Origin: Marmoricola sp.
GTDB lineage: Bacteria > Actinomycetota > Actinomycetes > Propionibacteriales > Nocardioidaceae
Assembly: GCA_025965195.1 (NCBI GenBank)
Contig: JAOPXK010000059.1
Location: forward strand, 21,758 to 85,757
Direction: 5' to 3'
DNA length: 64,000 bases
This document shows, piece by piece, positions 16,226 through 24,009 of the stretch (within the stretch, counting starts at the first letter, position 1; every line of letters begins with the position of its first letter). Made by a program: the position numbers and the translations under genes. Below the pieces are notes generated by a model. That model did not search any database. It was not told the DNA's origin and worked only from the letters and a program-made list of their open reading frames with translations.

Positions 16226-17317
16226 TCAGCGGAGGTTGGCCGACCAGCGTTCTTCGATCCGGCCGAAGCGCCAGATGCCGATCGAGGCGATCCAGGTGAG
16301 GAAGAACAGCGCGACGATCGCGTAGCCCACGTGCTGCAGGTCGATGTGTCCCAGCGCGGCCAGCGGCCCCGAGTGGACGCCGGTCTTGTCGGCGAGCAGC
16401 CCGACGAGCTCGATCACTCCGATGATCAGCGCGACTGCGACGGAGAGCGCGGTCACGGTGATGTTGTAGTAGATCTTCCGCACCGGCCGCGCGAACGCCC
16501 AGCCGTAGGCGACGTTCATGAAGGCGCCGTCGATCGTGTCGAGCAGCGACATCCCGGCCGTGAAGAGAATCGGCAGCGTCAGGACCGCCCACCACGGCAG
16601 GCTCGCGGCGACCGCTCCACCCGCAATGACGAGCAGGCCGATCTCGGTGACGGTGTCGAAGCCCAGGCCGAAGAGGAAGCCGGTGGGGTACATGTGCCAC
16701 GGCTTCGAGACGGTCTTGGTGACCTTGCCGAGGATCTTGTTGAGGAAGCCCCGGCTGTCGAGCTGACGCTCGAGCTCGGCCTCGTCGAAGTGACCGCGAC
16801 GCATGGCCGTGAAGACCTTGAGGATGCCGATCAGGGCGACCAGGTTGATCAGGCCGATCAGCACAAGGAAGACCCCACTGATCGACGTCCCCCAGATGCC
16901 GGTGACCTCCTGCAGGTGCGAGCTGCCGCTGCCGACGCCAGAGGCGAGGGAACGTACGCCGAACGCAATGCCCATCACCATCACGAAGACCACCGAGCTG
17001 TGGCCCAGGCTGAACCAGAACCCGACGCTCATCGGCCGCTGGCCGTCGGCCATCAGCTTGCGGGTGGTGTTGTCGATGGCGGCGATGTGGTCGGCGTCGA
17101 AGGCGTGCCGCATGCCGAGGGTGTACGCCGTGAGACCGAGCCCGACTCCGAGGAACGAGCCGCCGACCTGGTAGCCGTGCGGAGCGACGACGCCGATCAG
17201 CAGTCCCCAGCCGACCACGTGCAGCAGCCCGACGAAGGCCAGGCATCGGATCAGACCTGCCCGCTGCTCACGAGAGATCCGAGGTCTCGTGGTCGCTGGG
17301 GCGGCGGTCTGGGTCAC
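16226..17317 (-). CDS. HoxN/HupN/NixA-family nickel/cobalt permease
   Basis: A 363-residue NiCoT transporter with about eight transmembrane helices. The diagnostic helix II signature RHAFDADHIAAIDN, beginning at Arg70-His71, is intact and forms the metal selectivity site. A second signature region is LGHSSVVF and the late helices include LFGLGFDTVTEIGLL. It imports Ni2+ and/or Co2+ at the cytoplasmic membrane. GTG 17317 lies six bases behind TAAGGT, and a Nur-like dyad lies just upstream, predicting repression by nickel. No urease or hydrogenase gene is in the window. Confidence 0.9.
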   Translation of the reverse strand: MTQTAAPATTRPRISREQRAGLIRCLAFVGLLHVVGWGLLIGVVAPHGYQVGGSFLGVGLGLTAYTLGMRHAFDADHIAAIDNTTRKLMADGQRPMSVGFWFSLGHSSVVFVMVMGIAFGVRSLASGVGSGSSHLQEVTGIWGTSISGVFLVLIGLINLVALIGILKVFTAMRRGHFDEAELERQLDSRGFLNKILGKVTKTVSKPWHMYPTGFLFGLGFDTVTEIGLLVIAGGAVAASLPWWAVLTLPILFTAGMSLLDTIDGAFMNVAYGWAFARPVRKIYYNITVTALSVAVALIIGVIELVGLLADKTGVHSGPLAALGHIDLQHVGYAIVALFFLTWIASIGIWRFGRIEERWSANLR

Positions 17318-17323
17318 GTCGCT

Positions 17324-17329
17324 ACCTTA
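17324..17329 (-). promoter_or_regulatory. -10 hexamer TAAGGT, leaderless permease promoter
   Basis: TAAGGT on the minus strand, six bases, then GTG 17317. Confidence 0.5.
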
Positions 17330-17342
17330 TGAGCCCGAATCC

Positions 17343-17367
17343 CCTGTTGCAAATGGTTCGCAACAGG
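17343..17367 (-). promoter_or_regulatory. Nur-like (nickel regulator) box
   Basis: A 25-bp dyad with perfect 8-bp arms CCTGTTGC and GCAACAGG. Its core TTGCAA-N5-TCGCAA (17347-17363) matches the Streptomyces Nur box tTGCaa-N5-ttGCAA except for one base. It is centred near -38 relative to the predicted leaderless start of the nickel permease, ideal for repression. It could alternatively be a weak terminator for the upstream glpD gene. Confidence 0.55.
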
Positions 17368-17374
17368 TCGGGGG

Positions 17375-18898
17375 TCAGCGGCGGCAGAGTTCGAGCGCCT
17401 TCTCGGCCAGGGCTGTCGCGGCGTCGCGGTCGGCCGCGATCAGCCCGATGCGCGTACGTCGGTCCAGCAGGTCGTCCACCGAGCCGGCGCCCTCGTGCGT
17501 GACGCCGAAGACGAGCTCCGCCAGGGTGACCGGAATTGTCGGCGAGACGGTGGTCAGGACCTCGGCCTCGGTCAGGCCGGTCGCCTCGATGGCGTTCGCG
17601 AGCACGAGCGGGGCCTCGGCGCCGTACTTCCTGATCAGCCGCGCCGGGGCGTCGAGCGCCGCCAGCTCGGCCCGCGAAGCAGCGCCGAGCAGTGGAAGGG
17701 CGGTCGTCCGGCAGCCGGTCGCGGTCAGCGCGCTCAGCGCGACGGCCTTGTCGACGGCGTCCTCCGCCATCCGGCGATACGTGGTCAGCTTGCCGCCGAC
17801 GATCGTGACCACACCGGTGTCCGAGACCAGCACGGCGTGTTTGCGGGAGAGGTCGGCGGAGGACCCCTGCCGGTCGGTGCCCGTGTCGAGCAGCGGCCTC
17901 AATCCGGCGTAGGTCCCGACGACGTCGGCCCGGGTGAGGGGTTTCTCGAGTGCCTGCGACATCACGTCGAGCAGGAAGGAGATGTCCTCCTCCGGCGCCT
18001 CGGCGACGTCCGGGATCGCTCCCTCGACCTGTTCGTCGGTCAAGCCGACGTAGAACGTGCCGTCGGGTTGCGGCAACGCGAAGACATAGCGGTTGCTCGC
18101 GCCGGGGACCGGGGCCATCACCGCGACGCGGACGTGCGGCAGGCTCGACCCGCGCAGCACCAGGTGAGTGCCGCGGCTCGGCTTGAGCTTGATCTCGGGG
18201 ACCAGGGATCCGACCCAGACACCGGTCGCGTTGATGACGGCCTTCGCGGTGATCGTGCGGGTTTCCCCGGTGAGCTCGTCCCTGAGTACGGCGCTCGTGC
18301 CGGTCAGCGACAGCACCCGGGTGCGGGTGTGGACCCGGGCGCCCAGGGAGGCGGCGGTGCGGGCGAGCCCGAGGACCAGCCGGGCGTCGTCCTCGAGCTG
18401 GCCATCCCACGACAGGATCGCGCCCCGAAGGCCGGCGCGCTTGATCACGGGAGCGAGCGTCAGCGTCTCGGTCGCACTGATCCGGCGTGGCTTCGGCAAC
18501 GTCTCCCGACGGGTCCGCGCGGTCAGGCGGAGCAGGTCACCGGCCCGGACGCCGGCCCGGGCGAGGAACGCCTGCGGCGCCGTCGTGGTCGGGGTGAGCG
18601 GGATCAGCATCGGCAGCGGATGCACGAGATGCGGGGCGGTCGACTCCATCAGGATGCCCCGCTCGACCGCGCTCTCGCGGGCGACGCCGAGCTGGCCCTT
18701 GGCCAGGTAACGCAGGCCGCCGTGCACCAGCTTCGAGCTGAAGCGCGAGGTGCCCCAGGCGATGTCGAACGCATCGACGGCGACGACCTCGAGTCCGCGC
18801 GATACCGCGTCGAGCGCGACGCCGGAGCCGGTGACGCCGAGGCCGACGACCAGCACGTCGGTGTTGTCGGGGATGCCGTGCGAACCGGGAATGATCAT
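17375..18898 (-). CDS. glpD: FAD-dependent glycerol-3-phosphate dehydrogenase
   Basis: A 507-residue flavoprotein oxidising glycerol 3-phosphate to dihydroxyacetone phosphate at the membrane, passing electrons to quinone. Visible features are the Rossmann FAD motif (DVLVVGLGVTGSGVALDAVS), the family segment FSSKLVHGGLRYL, and the C-terminal VGGKLTTYRRMAEDAVD. ATG 18898 overlaps the upstream TetR stop by 4 bp. The locus glpD-TetR divergent from an AgpS-like flavoprotein is the same as M. tuberculosis Rv2249c-Rv2250c-Rv2251, so this is probably the glpD1 ortholog. Confidence 0.9.
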   Translation of the reverse strand: MIIPGSHGIPDNTDVLVVGLGVTGSGVALDAVSRGLEVVAVDAFDIAWGTSRFSSKLVHGGLRYLAKGQLGVARESAVERGILMESTAPHLVHPLPMLIPLTPTTTAPQAFLARAGVRAGDLLRLTARTRRETLPKPRRISATETLTLAPVIKRAGLRGAILSWDGQLEDDARLVLGLARTAASLGARVHTRTRVLSLTGTSAVLRDELTGETRTITAKAVINATGVWVGSLVPEIKLKPSRGTHLVLRGSSLPHVRVAVMAPVPGASNRYVFALPQPDGTFYVGLTDEQVEGAIPDVAEAPEEDISFLLDVMSQALEKPLTRADVVGTYAGLRPLLDTGTDRQGSSADLSRKHAVLVSDTGVVTIVGGKLTTYRRMAEDAVDKAVALSALTATGCRTTALPLLGAASRAELAALDAPARLIRKYGAEAPLVLANAIEATGLTEAEVLTTVSPTIPVTLAELVFGVTHEGAGSVDDLLDRRTRIGLIAADRDAATALAEKALELCRR

Positions 18899-19545
18899 GG
18901 ACGGAGGTACCTCTCGATCAGCTCGGACAGCTCCTGGTCGAGAGCGGTGACGTCCGCGCCACGGTCCTGGACGCCGTCGAGCATGGTGTGGGCGGAGAGC
19001 GCGAACCCGTGGGCCGCCAGGACCACGGACCGGGCGAGCAGCTCGGGCGCGCCCTTGCGAATCGCGCCCGCCTTCTGGCCCGCCCTGATCTGGGTGCCCA
19101 CGATGCCGAGCACGAACTCCTGCGACCGGCCGCGACGGTTGAGCAGGTAGGGGAGCAGCAGCTCGGGATCGACGTCGACGATCCGGCCGAGGAGCTCGTT
19201 CTTCCGGACCGCCTGGATCATGGCGACCATGGTGTCCACAAGTAGTTTCAGAGGGTTGCTGCGGTCGACCGGGTCGTCCGGGTCGTTCGTGGTCTCGCCG
19301 ATCGAGGCGCCGATCGACTCGGTCCACTCGCGGGTCATCAGGTCGGCCAGCAGCGCTTTCATGTCGGGCCACTTGCGATAGAGCGTCATCCGGCTGACCC
19401 CGGCCCGGCGGGCGACGTCGGTGAGCGTCGTACGACTCCAGCCGACGGCCAGGATCGCTTCTCGCGCGGCATCAAGGAGCTCGTCCTCAGAGACCGCTCT
19501 GGTCGGGGTCACTTTGCCAGCCGGCTTGTGACGATCTGACGTCAT
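18895..19545 (-). CDS. TetR-family regulator of the glpD/agpS-like locus
   Basis: A 216-residue TetR protein. The HTH is unambiguous (DVARRAGVSRMTLYRKWPDM), and the C-terminal domain is helical. ATG 19545 is followed at once by a polar N-terminal arm. Only 17 bp separate this start from that of the divergent flavoprotein, and those 17 bp are the two-copy TGTAACAC operator, so a single bound repressor would control both directions. Position matches Rv2250c. Confidence 0.85.
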   Translation of the reverse strand: MTSDRHKPAGKVTPTRAVSEDELLDAAREAILAVGWSRTTLTDVARRAGVSRMTLYRKWPDMKALLADLMTREWTESIGASIGETTNDPDDPVDRSNPLKLLVDTMVAMIQAVRKNELLGRIVDVDPELLLPYLLNRRGRSQEFVLGIVGTQIRAGQKAGAIRKGAPELLARSVVLAAHGFALSAHTMLDGVQDRGADVTALDQELSELIERYLRP

Positions 19546-19562
19546 GTGTAACACTGTAACAC
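19546..19562. promoter_or_regulatory. Operator between the two divergent start codons
   Basis: TGTAACAC occurs twice in direct tandem (19547-19554 and 19555-19562), and the whole 17 bp is a quasi-dyad beginning GTGT and ending ACAC. It fills the entire gap between the TetR ATG and the flavoprotein ATG. Confidence 0.6.
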
Positions 19563-21158
19563 ATGAGCGACCACAGAACGCCCGAGATGCACTGGTCCCG
19601 CTGGGGCAACCCGGCAGAGGCCGGCCCGCTGGCGGAGAGCGCCTTCGCACTCGTCGACGCCTTCATCGGTACGACGGACACACCGGCGGTCGATGCTGCC
19701 GACGTACGGCTGAGTGAGGCCTTGGCGCCGGCTCTGGTGAGCGAGCTGACAGCGATCGTCGGGGCCGAGTTCGTCCTCACCGACCACGAGACCCGGCTGC
19801 ACCGGACCCGCGGCAAGTCCACACCCGACCTGCTCAAGCTCCGTCGTGGCGACGGTTCGGACTCGCCCGACGCGGTGGTTCGCCCCGGCAGCCACGACGA
19901 GGTCGTGGCGCTGATCGACTGGTGCGTGCGTCGCACCGTGGCGCTCGTCCCGTTCGGCGGTGGAACCTCGGTCGTCGGCGGCCTGGCGGCCCGGCGCGAC
20001 GGATTCGCCGGCGTCATCTCGCTGGACCTGATCCGCTTCGACAAGCTGATCTCGGTCGACCGCGACTCGATGACCGTCGTCCTCGAGCCCGGCCTTCGCG
20101 GGCCCCAGGCCGAGGCCCTGCTTGCCGAGCACGGCTTGACGATCGGGCACTTCCCGCAGTCGTTCGAGTACGCATCGATCGGTGGGTTCGCTGTCACCCG
20201 GTCGAGCGGTCAGTCGTCCGCCGGTTACGGACGCTTCGACGCCCTGGTCGTCGGCCTGACCGTGGCGACGCCGCAAGGCACCCTCGAGCTCGGCAGCTCA
20301 CCGGCCAACGCGGCCGGGCCCGACCTGCGTGAGGTGATCATGGGCTCGGAAGGCGCCTTCGGAGTGGTCACGGCCGTGCGCCTGCGCGTGCGCCCGCTGC
20401 CTGCCGTCAAGGTCTACGAGTCCTGGCGCTTCGACTCGTTCGTCACCGGTCACGATGCGATGCGCACCCTCGCCCAGTCCGGCGTACTCCCCACGGTGCT
20501 TCGGCTCTCGGACGAGAACGAGACCGCGATCAACCTGGCCAAGCCCAGCGAGATAGGTGCGGCGAGCGGTGCCGATCAGGGTGGCGGTTGCCTGATGATC
20601 ACCGGCTACGAGGGCGAGCAGGCTGCCGTCGACGCGAAACGCACTGCGGTGACCGCCCTTCTCGAAGGGCTGGGTGGCACGAACCTCGGGACCGAGGGCG
20701 GCGACGCCTGGGCCGCTGGCCGGTTCCACGGTCCCTATCTCCGGGACTCGCTGCTCGATGTCGGCGTGCTGGTCGAGACGCTCGAGACAGTGACGTTCTG
20801 GTCGAATCTCGACAACGTCTACGCCCGCGTGAAGGAGGCGCTGACGGCAGCGCTGGGCGACGCGACGCTGGTGCTCTGCCACATCTCGCACGTCTACGAG
20901 ACCGGGGCGTCGCTCTACTTCACCGTGGCGACCAAGGCCTCCGACGACCCGCTCGCGCGGTGGCTCGCGGCGAAGGCTGCTGCGTCCGACGCGATGGTCC
21001 ACAACGGCGCATCGATCACCCACCACCACGCGGTCGGCCAGGATCACAAGCCGTGGCTGGCCCAGGAGATCGGGCCGGTCGGGGTGCAGATCCTGCGGGC
21101 GATCAAGGAGCGCCTCGACCCGACCGGTGTCCTCAACCCCGGTGTGCTGATCCCCTGA
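19563..21158 (+). CDS. FAD-binding oxidase, alkyl-DHAP-synthase-like (AgpS family)
   Basis: A 531-residue PCMH-type (VAO-fold) flavoprotein. The FAD-binding domain shows VALVPFGGGTSVVGGL; the C-terminal domain ends DPTGVLNPGVLIP. It is closest to the alkyldihydroxyacetonephosphate synthase-like and glycolate-oxidase-like oxidases (Rv2251 in M. tuberculosis). With glpD alongside, a role in ether-lipid or glycerol-3-phosphate metabolism is attractive but unproven. ATG 19563 follows the TGTAACAC operator directly and there is no Shine-Dalgarno. The stop codon is the first TGA of the 32-bp repeat array. Confidence 0.85.
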   Translation: MSDHRTPEMHWSRWGNPAEAGPLAESAFALVDAFIGTTDTPAVDAADVRLSEALAPALVSELTAIVGAEFVLTDHETRLHRTRGKSTPDLLKLRRGDGSDSPDAVVRPGSHDEVVALIDWCVRRTVALVPFGGGTSVVGGLAARRDGFAGVISLDLIRFDKLISVDRDSMTVVLEPGLRGPQAEALLAEHGLTIGHFPQSFEYASIGGFAVTRSSGQSSAGYGRFDALVVGLTVATPQGTLELGSSPANAAGPDLREVIMGSEGAFGVVTAVRLRVRPLPAVKVYESWRFDSFVTGHDAMRTLAQSGVLPTVLRLSDENETAINLAKPSEIGAASGADQGGGCLMITGYEGEQAAVDAKRTAVTALLEGLGGTNLGTEGGDAWAAGRFHGPYLRDSLLDVGVLVETLETVTFWSNLDNVYARVKEALTAALGDATLVLCHISHVYETGASLYFTVATKASDDPLARWLAAKAAASDAMVHNGASITHHHAVGQDHKPWLAQEIGPVGVQILRAIKERLDPTGVLNPGVLIP

Positions 21159-21331
21159 CCCGGCCCATCCGCCCACCTTTTTTACGCTGACCCGGCTCAT
21201 CGGCACGTGTTTGTGCCCCTGACCCGGCTCATCCACCCACTTTTCTTGCGCTGACCCGGCCGGTCCGGGCGCCGGCGGTGGTTCGGCCGCGCCGGGTCAG
21301 CGGCCTAGAACTGCACACACGCGCCGGGTCA
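21156..21331. repeat. Mirror array of 32-bp units between two convergent stop codons
   Basis: TGACCCGGC begins at 21156, 21188, 21220 and 21252, an exact 32-bp period; units 1 and 3 continue with CATCC-CCCAC and a T-rich end. The complement GCCGGGTCA ends at 21299 and 21331, again 32 bp apart. 21156+21331 equals 21188+21299, so direct and inverted copies are placed symmetrically about one centre. The first TGA is the stop of the AgpS-like gene and the last inverted TGA is the stop of the pirin gene, so the array fills the whole intergenic space. Confidence 0.9.
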
Positions 21332-22009
21332 GCGATCAAAAGCCCAGACGATCAGGTCGGTGTCGTTGGCAGTGACCGTGGCGGTGCGGCCTCCCTGGCC
21401 GGTCAACCGTCCGGCCGCGCCGGCCACCAGCAGCCGCTCGCCGATCGTGACCGAACCTGTTGCGACGAAGACGTGCAGGTTCGGAGCTTCGGGGAGGACC
21501 AGGCCGGTGCCCTGATCGGCCTGCCCGACGTGCATCGACGTACCGGCTGAGTTCAGTCCCACTACGCCACCGTGCCCCGCCACGCACAGCAGCTGGCCGG
21601 CGCGGAGCTCGAAGTCCTCGAGGGCGTACGACGGCACCAGCCCGGACTCGTCAGGCCGCACCCACACCTGGATGAACCTGGTCCCGACGTCAGCCGTCTC
21701 GGAGTGGACGATGCCCGACCCAGCAGAGAGCCGCTGCACCTGTCCGGGTTGCACCACACCGTCGTGACCGGAGGAATCCCTGTGTTGCAACGCGCCTGAG
21801 GTCACCAGCGTGACGATCTCGAGGTCTGAGTGCGGATGATCGGGGTAGCCGGTGCCGGCCGGCAGCAGCTCCTCGTTGTGCGCCAGCATCGCCCCGAACC
21901 GGAGATTGTCGGGGTCGTAATGGCTGCCGAACGAGAACGAGTGGAACGTCGTACGACCCTCCATGAGCGTGACGGAGCGACCATCTGGGGGTCGAACCTC
22001 GATCGACAT
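21329..22009 (-). CDS. Pirin-family bicupin protein
   Basis: A 226-residue pirin. The N-terminal cupin holds the metal ligands in HPHSDLEI and GSGIVHSE, which match the conserved His-His-His-Glu set. Some pirins have quercetin 2,3-dioxygenase activity and others bind transcription or metabolic partners; the role here is open. The ATG at 22009 has a weak GGAAG upstream. Its stop codon is supplied by the inverted end unit of the 32-bp array. Confidence 0.85.
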   Translation of the reverse strand: MSIEVRPPDGRSVTLMEGRTTFHSFSFGSHYDPDNLRFGAMLAHNEELLPAGTGYPDHPHSDLEIVTLVTSGALQHRDSSGHDGVVQPGQVQRLSAGSGIVHSETADVGTRFIQVWVRPDESGLVPSYALEDFELRAGQLLCVAGHGGVVGLNSAGTSMHVGQADQGTGLVLPEAPNLHVFVATGSVTIGERLLVAGAAGRLTGQGGRTATVTANDTDLIVWAFDR

Positions 22010-22165
22010 GACTACATGCTTCCAGCCGGGTGGTCAGATATCGACCGTTTGCCAACGCCCGGAATGCCCGAGTGCTTGGCTCGCGCCAAGGAGCGGACTG
22101 GGCTCGGCCAGTGCACTTGACGCGCTGCCACGGCAGCATCATGTCCAAGTAGAGGGAGCACTCAC

Positions 22166-22927
22166 GTGTCTACGAAACACACCACCCGGCTGACGATGGC
22201 CTTCCTGGTCGCCGTCGCGCTGGCGTTCGGCATGGCAGGAGCGGCAAGCGCCGCCAGTGCCGCGCCGGCCGCGGCCAACTGTTCGGCGCAGCAGGCAACG
22301 GCGACGAGCGCCAACCACAGCTACACCGCAGCCCACAAGTTGGTCCTCGCCGCCAAGAAGCTCGTGGCAAAGGACAAGTCGGTCCTCAAGCATGCCAAGA
22401 AGCATGCCAAGAAGGTGAAGGCGAGGAAGGCTCTCAAGAGGGCCAACACCAAGCTGACGAAGGCCAGGGCCGCACAGTCCCGGGCCAAGTCCTCGGCCGT
22501 CCACGCGCGCAATGCACTTGCTGCGTGCAACGCGACGCCGCCTCCTGCGGCCAACCCGCTGCAGGCTGCGTGCCCGCCTCTGCCACAGGCGATCTGCGAC
22601 GCGTTCGGCTCGCTGCCGATCCCGACGACCACCGGGACGAGCAGCAGCCCGATCCAGGCGCTGTGTGACGCGATTTCAGCCTTGCAGCCGATCTGTGACG
22701 CATCGGCAGGTGGCCTTCCGGTCCCGCTTCCGGGTGGAGGCTCGGCCAGTCCGATCCAGGCCCTGTGCGACGCAGGTCTGCCTCAGGCCATCTGTGATGC
22801 CGCGGCCGGTGGCCTTCCGCTGCCCACCGGTGGCGGAAGTCCGGTGCAGCCGCTGTGTGACCTTCTGTCACCGGCGCAGCCGCTGTGCGACCTCCTTGGT
22901 GGGGGCCTGCCGGGTCTGCCGATCTGA
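22166..22927 (+). CDS. Secreted Lys-rich protein with Cys-Asp repeats, family unknown
   Basis: I do not recognise this 253-residue protein. GTG 22166 has AGGGAG (22153-22158) upstream. A classical signal peptide ends near ASAASA. A ~90-residue Ala/Lys-rich helical segment follows (LKHAKKHAKKVKARKALKRA and more), likely a coiled coil. The C-terminal half has at least seven short Pro/Gly repeats each containing a Cys-Asp pair: QAICDA, QALCDA, QPICDA, QALCDA, QAICDA, QPLCDL, QPLCDL. The regular cysteines suggest disulfide cross-linking or metal binding outside the cell, and the Lys-rich part could bind wall polymers; both are inferences. Intergenic sequence before it (22010-22165) shows nothing else. 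Confidence 0.75.
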   Translation: MSTKHTTRLTMAFLVAVALAFGMAGAASAASAAPAAANCSAQQATATSANHSYTAAHKLVLAAKKLVAKDKSVLKHAKKHAKKVKARKALKRANTKLTKARAAQSRAKSSAVHARNALAACNATPPPAANPLQAACPPLPQAICDAFGSLPIPTTTGTSSSPIQALCDAISALQPICDASAGGLPVPLPGGGSASPIQALCDAGLPQAICDAAAGGLPLPTGGGSPVQPLCDLLSPAQPLCDLLGGGLPGLPI

Positions 22928-22950
22928 TCGACGGCCGACGCACGAGCGAG

Positions 22951-22979
22951 GGTGGCCACCCGACGTCCGGGTGGCCACC
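22951..22979. terminator. Bidirectional hairpin terminator
   Basis: Perfect 12-bp stem (GGTGGCCACCCG, loop ACGTC, complement) between two convergent genes. No long T-tract, as usual in high-GC genomes. Confidence 0.8.
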
Positions 22980-22985
22980 TTCCCG

Positions 22986-23507
22986 TCACGGCACCGGGAC
23001 CGGCCTGAGCTGGACGATCTCGAAGGTCTCGGCGGGCATTCCGGTTGGCACCATGGCCGTGGTCAGGACCGACGCAAGATGTGCCGTGTCCCCGCCGCGG
23101 AGGACGAACTCGTACTTCTTCAGGAGCGGATACACGCTCATCTCCACGACCTCGTCGCGTCGAAGGGCGTCATCGATGTCCAGCCTGATCCTGGCCACGT
23201 TGACCGGCGGCTGGGCCTTCGCGCTGATCCGGAGCCGGAGCACGGCCGGCGCGCCCCGGTGCACCCCCTCGAGCGAGCGCCAGTTGGTGGCGATCCGGCG
23301 GGCGAGCACCTCCTCATAGCCGAACCAGATCGCACCGGCCAGGAAGACCACCGCGAATGCGGTGAACACGGCCCCGACCACATTCGCGCCGGCGATCAGC
23401 CGCAACAGCACGAAGATCAGTAGCAGCCCGCCTGCGACGGCGACCTGGATACGCCGTTTGCGAGCCGGCTCCATCGGCCAGTCCTGCGGGGTGTCAGCGA
23501 GCGCCAT
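22986..23507 (-). CDS. Small membrane protein of unknown function
   Basis: A 173-residue protein. Basic residues (ARKRRIQ) precede two adjacent transmembrane helices (VAVAGGLLLIFVLLRLI and VFTAFAVVFLAGAIWF), followed by a ~100-residue soluble domain that I do not recognise. ATG 23507 is preceded by TACGAT at the leaderless distance. It is monocistronic and faces the secreted repeat protein across the shared terminator. Confidence 0.7.
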   Translation of the reverse strand: MALADTPQDWPMEPARKRRIQVAVAGGLLLIFVLLRLIAGANVVGAVFTAFAVVFLAGAIWFGYEEVLARRIATNWRSLEGVHRGAPAVLRLRISAKAQPPVNVARIRLDIDDALRRDEVVEMSVYPLLKKYEFVLRGGDTAHLASVLTTAMVPTGMPAETFEIVQLRPVPVP

Positions 23508-23513
23508 CCGAGC

Positions 23514-23519
23514 ATCGTA
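23514..23519 (-). promoter_or_regulatory. -10 hexamer TACGAT, leaderless promoter
   Basis: TACGAT on the minus strand, six bases, then ATG 23507. Confidence 0.5.
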
Positions 23520-23535
23520 CGGTCGCGCCTGCTGC

Positions 23536-23958
23536 TCAGCCGGGTGGCGGGACGAGGCCGGCAGCGACGAGTGCGTTGCCGACTGCTTCGCTCAGCGCGT
23601 GCGCCGCGGACAGCGGCCGGACCATCACCGTGAACTCCTCGATCAGGCCGGAGTCGCCCACCTGGATCAGGTCGATGCCGTGGATCGCCTTCTCGCCGAG
23701 CGCGGCACGAAAGACCAGGACCGATGACTCGAGCGGGAGCCCGCCGCTGCCGTCGACCGATCCGTCCAGCTCGCCGACATACCGAAAGTCGGTGAAGGTT
23801 TCGAGTACGACGCGGAGCAGACTGACCACCATCTCGCGGCCGACGAACGGCTTGAACTTCACGGGAGAATGAAAGACTGCGTCCTTGGCGAAGAGTCTCT
23901 CGAGATCGCTGAAGTCGCGGCTCTCGGCCGCTTTCCGGAAGTCGCGTGCAGCATCCAT
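23536..23958 (-). CDS. SnoaL-like (NTF2-fold) protein
   Basis: A 140-residue cone-fold protein: helical start (ARDFRKAAESRDFSDLERLF), then FHSPVKFKPFVGRE and beta strands ending in a helix. Members include polyketide cyclases and ketosteroid isomerases, but most are of unknown function. ATG 23958 has GGAGACAA directly upstream. It is divergent from the SGNH hydrolase, 51 bp away. Confidence 0.75.
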   Translation of the reverse strand: MDAARDFRKAAESRDFSDLERLFAKDAVFHSPVKFKPFVGREMVVSLLRVVLETFTDFRYVGELDGSVDGSGGLPLESSVLVFRAALGEKAIHGIDLIQVGDSGLIEEFTVMVRPLSAAHALSEAVGNALVAAGLVPPPG

Positions 23959-24009
23959 GTTGTCTCCGTATCGTCGTCTCGACATCGCATCCTAAGGAGC
24001 CGCCGCATC

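Noticed and set aside
17343..17367. Simple terminator of glpD
   Set aside because: Possible, but the stem is only 8 bp and its core matches the Nur box at the right distance from the nickel permease start, so a regulatory call is preferred.
23869..24009. N-terminal extension of the SGNH hydrolase
   Set aside because: These codons are antisense to the SnoaL-like gene, and ATG 24010 has AAGGAG at good distance.
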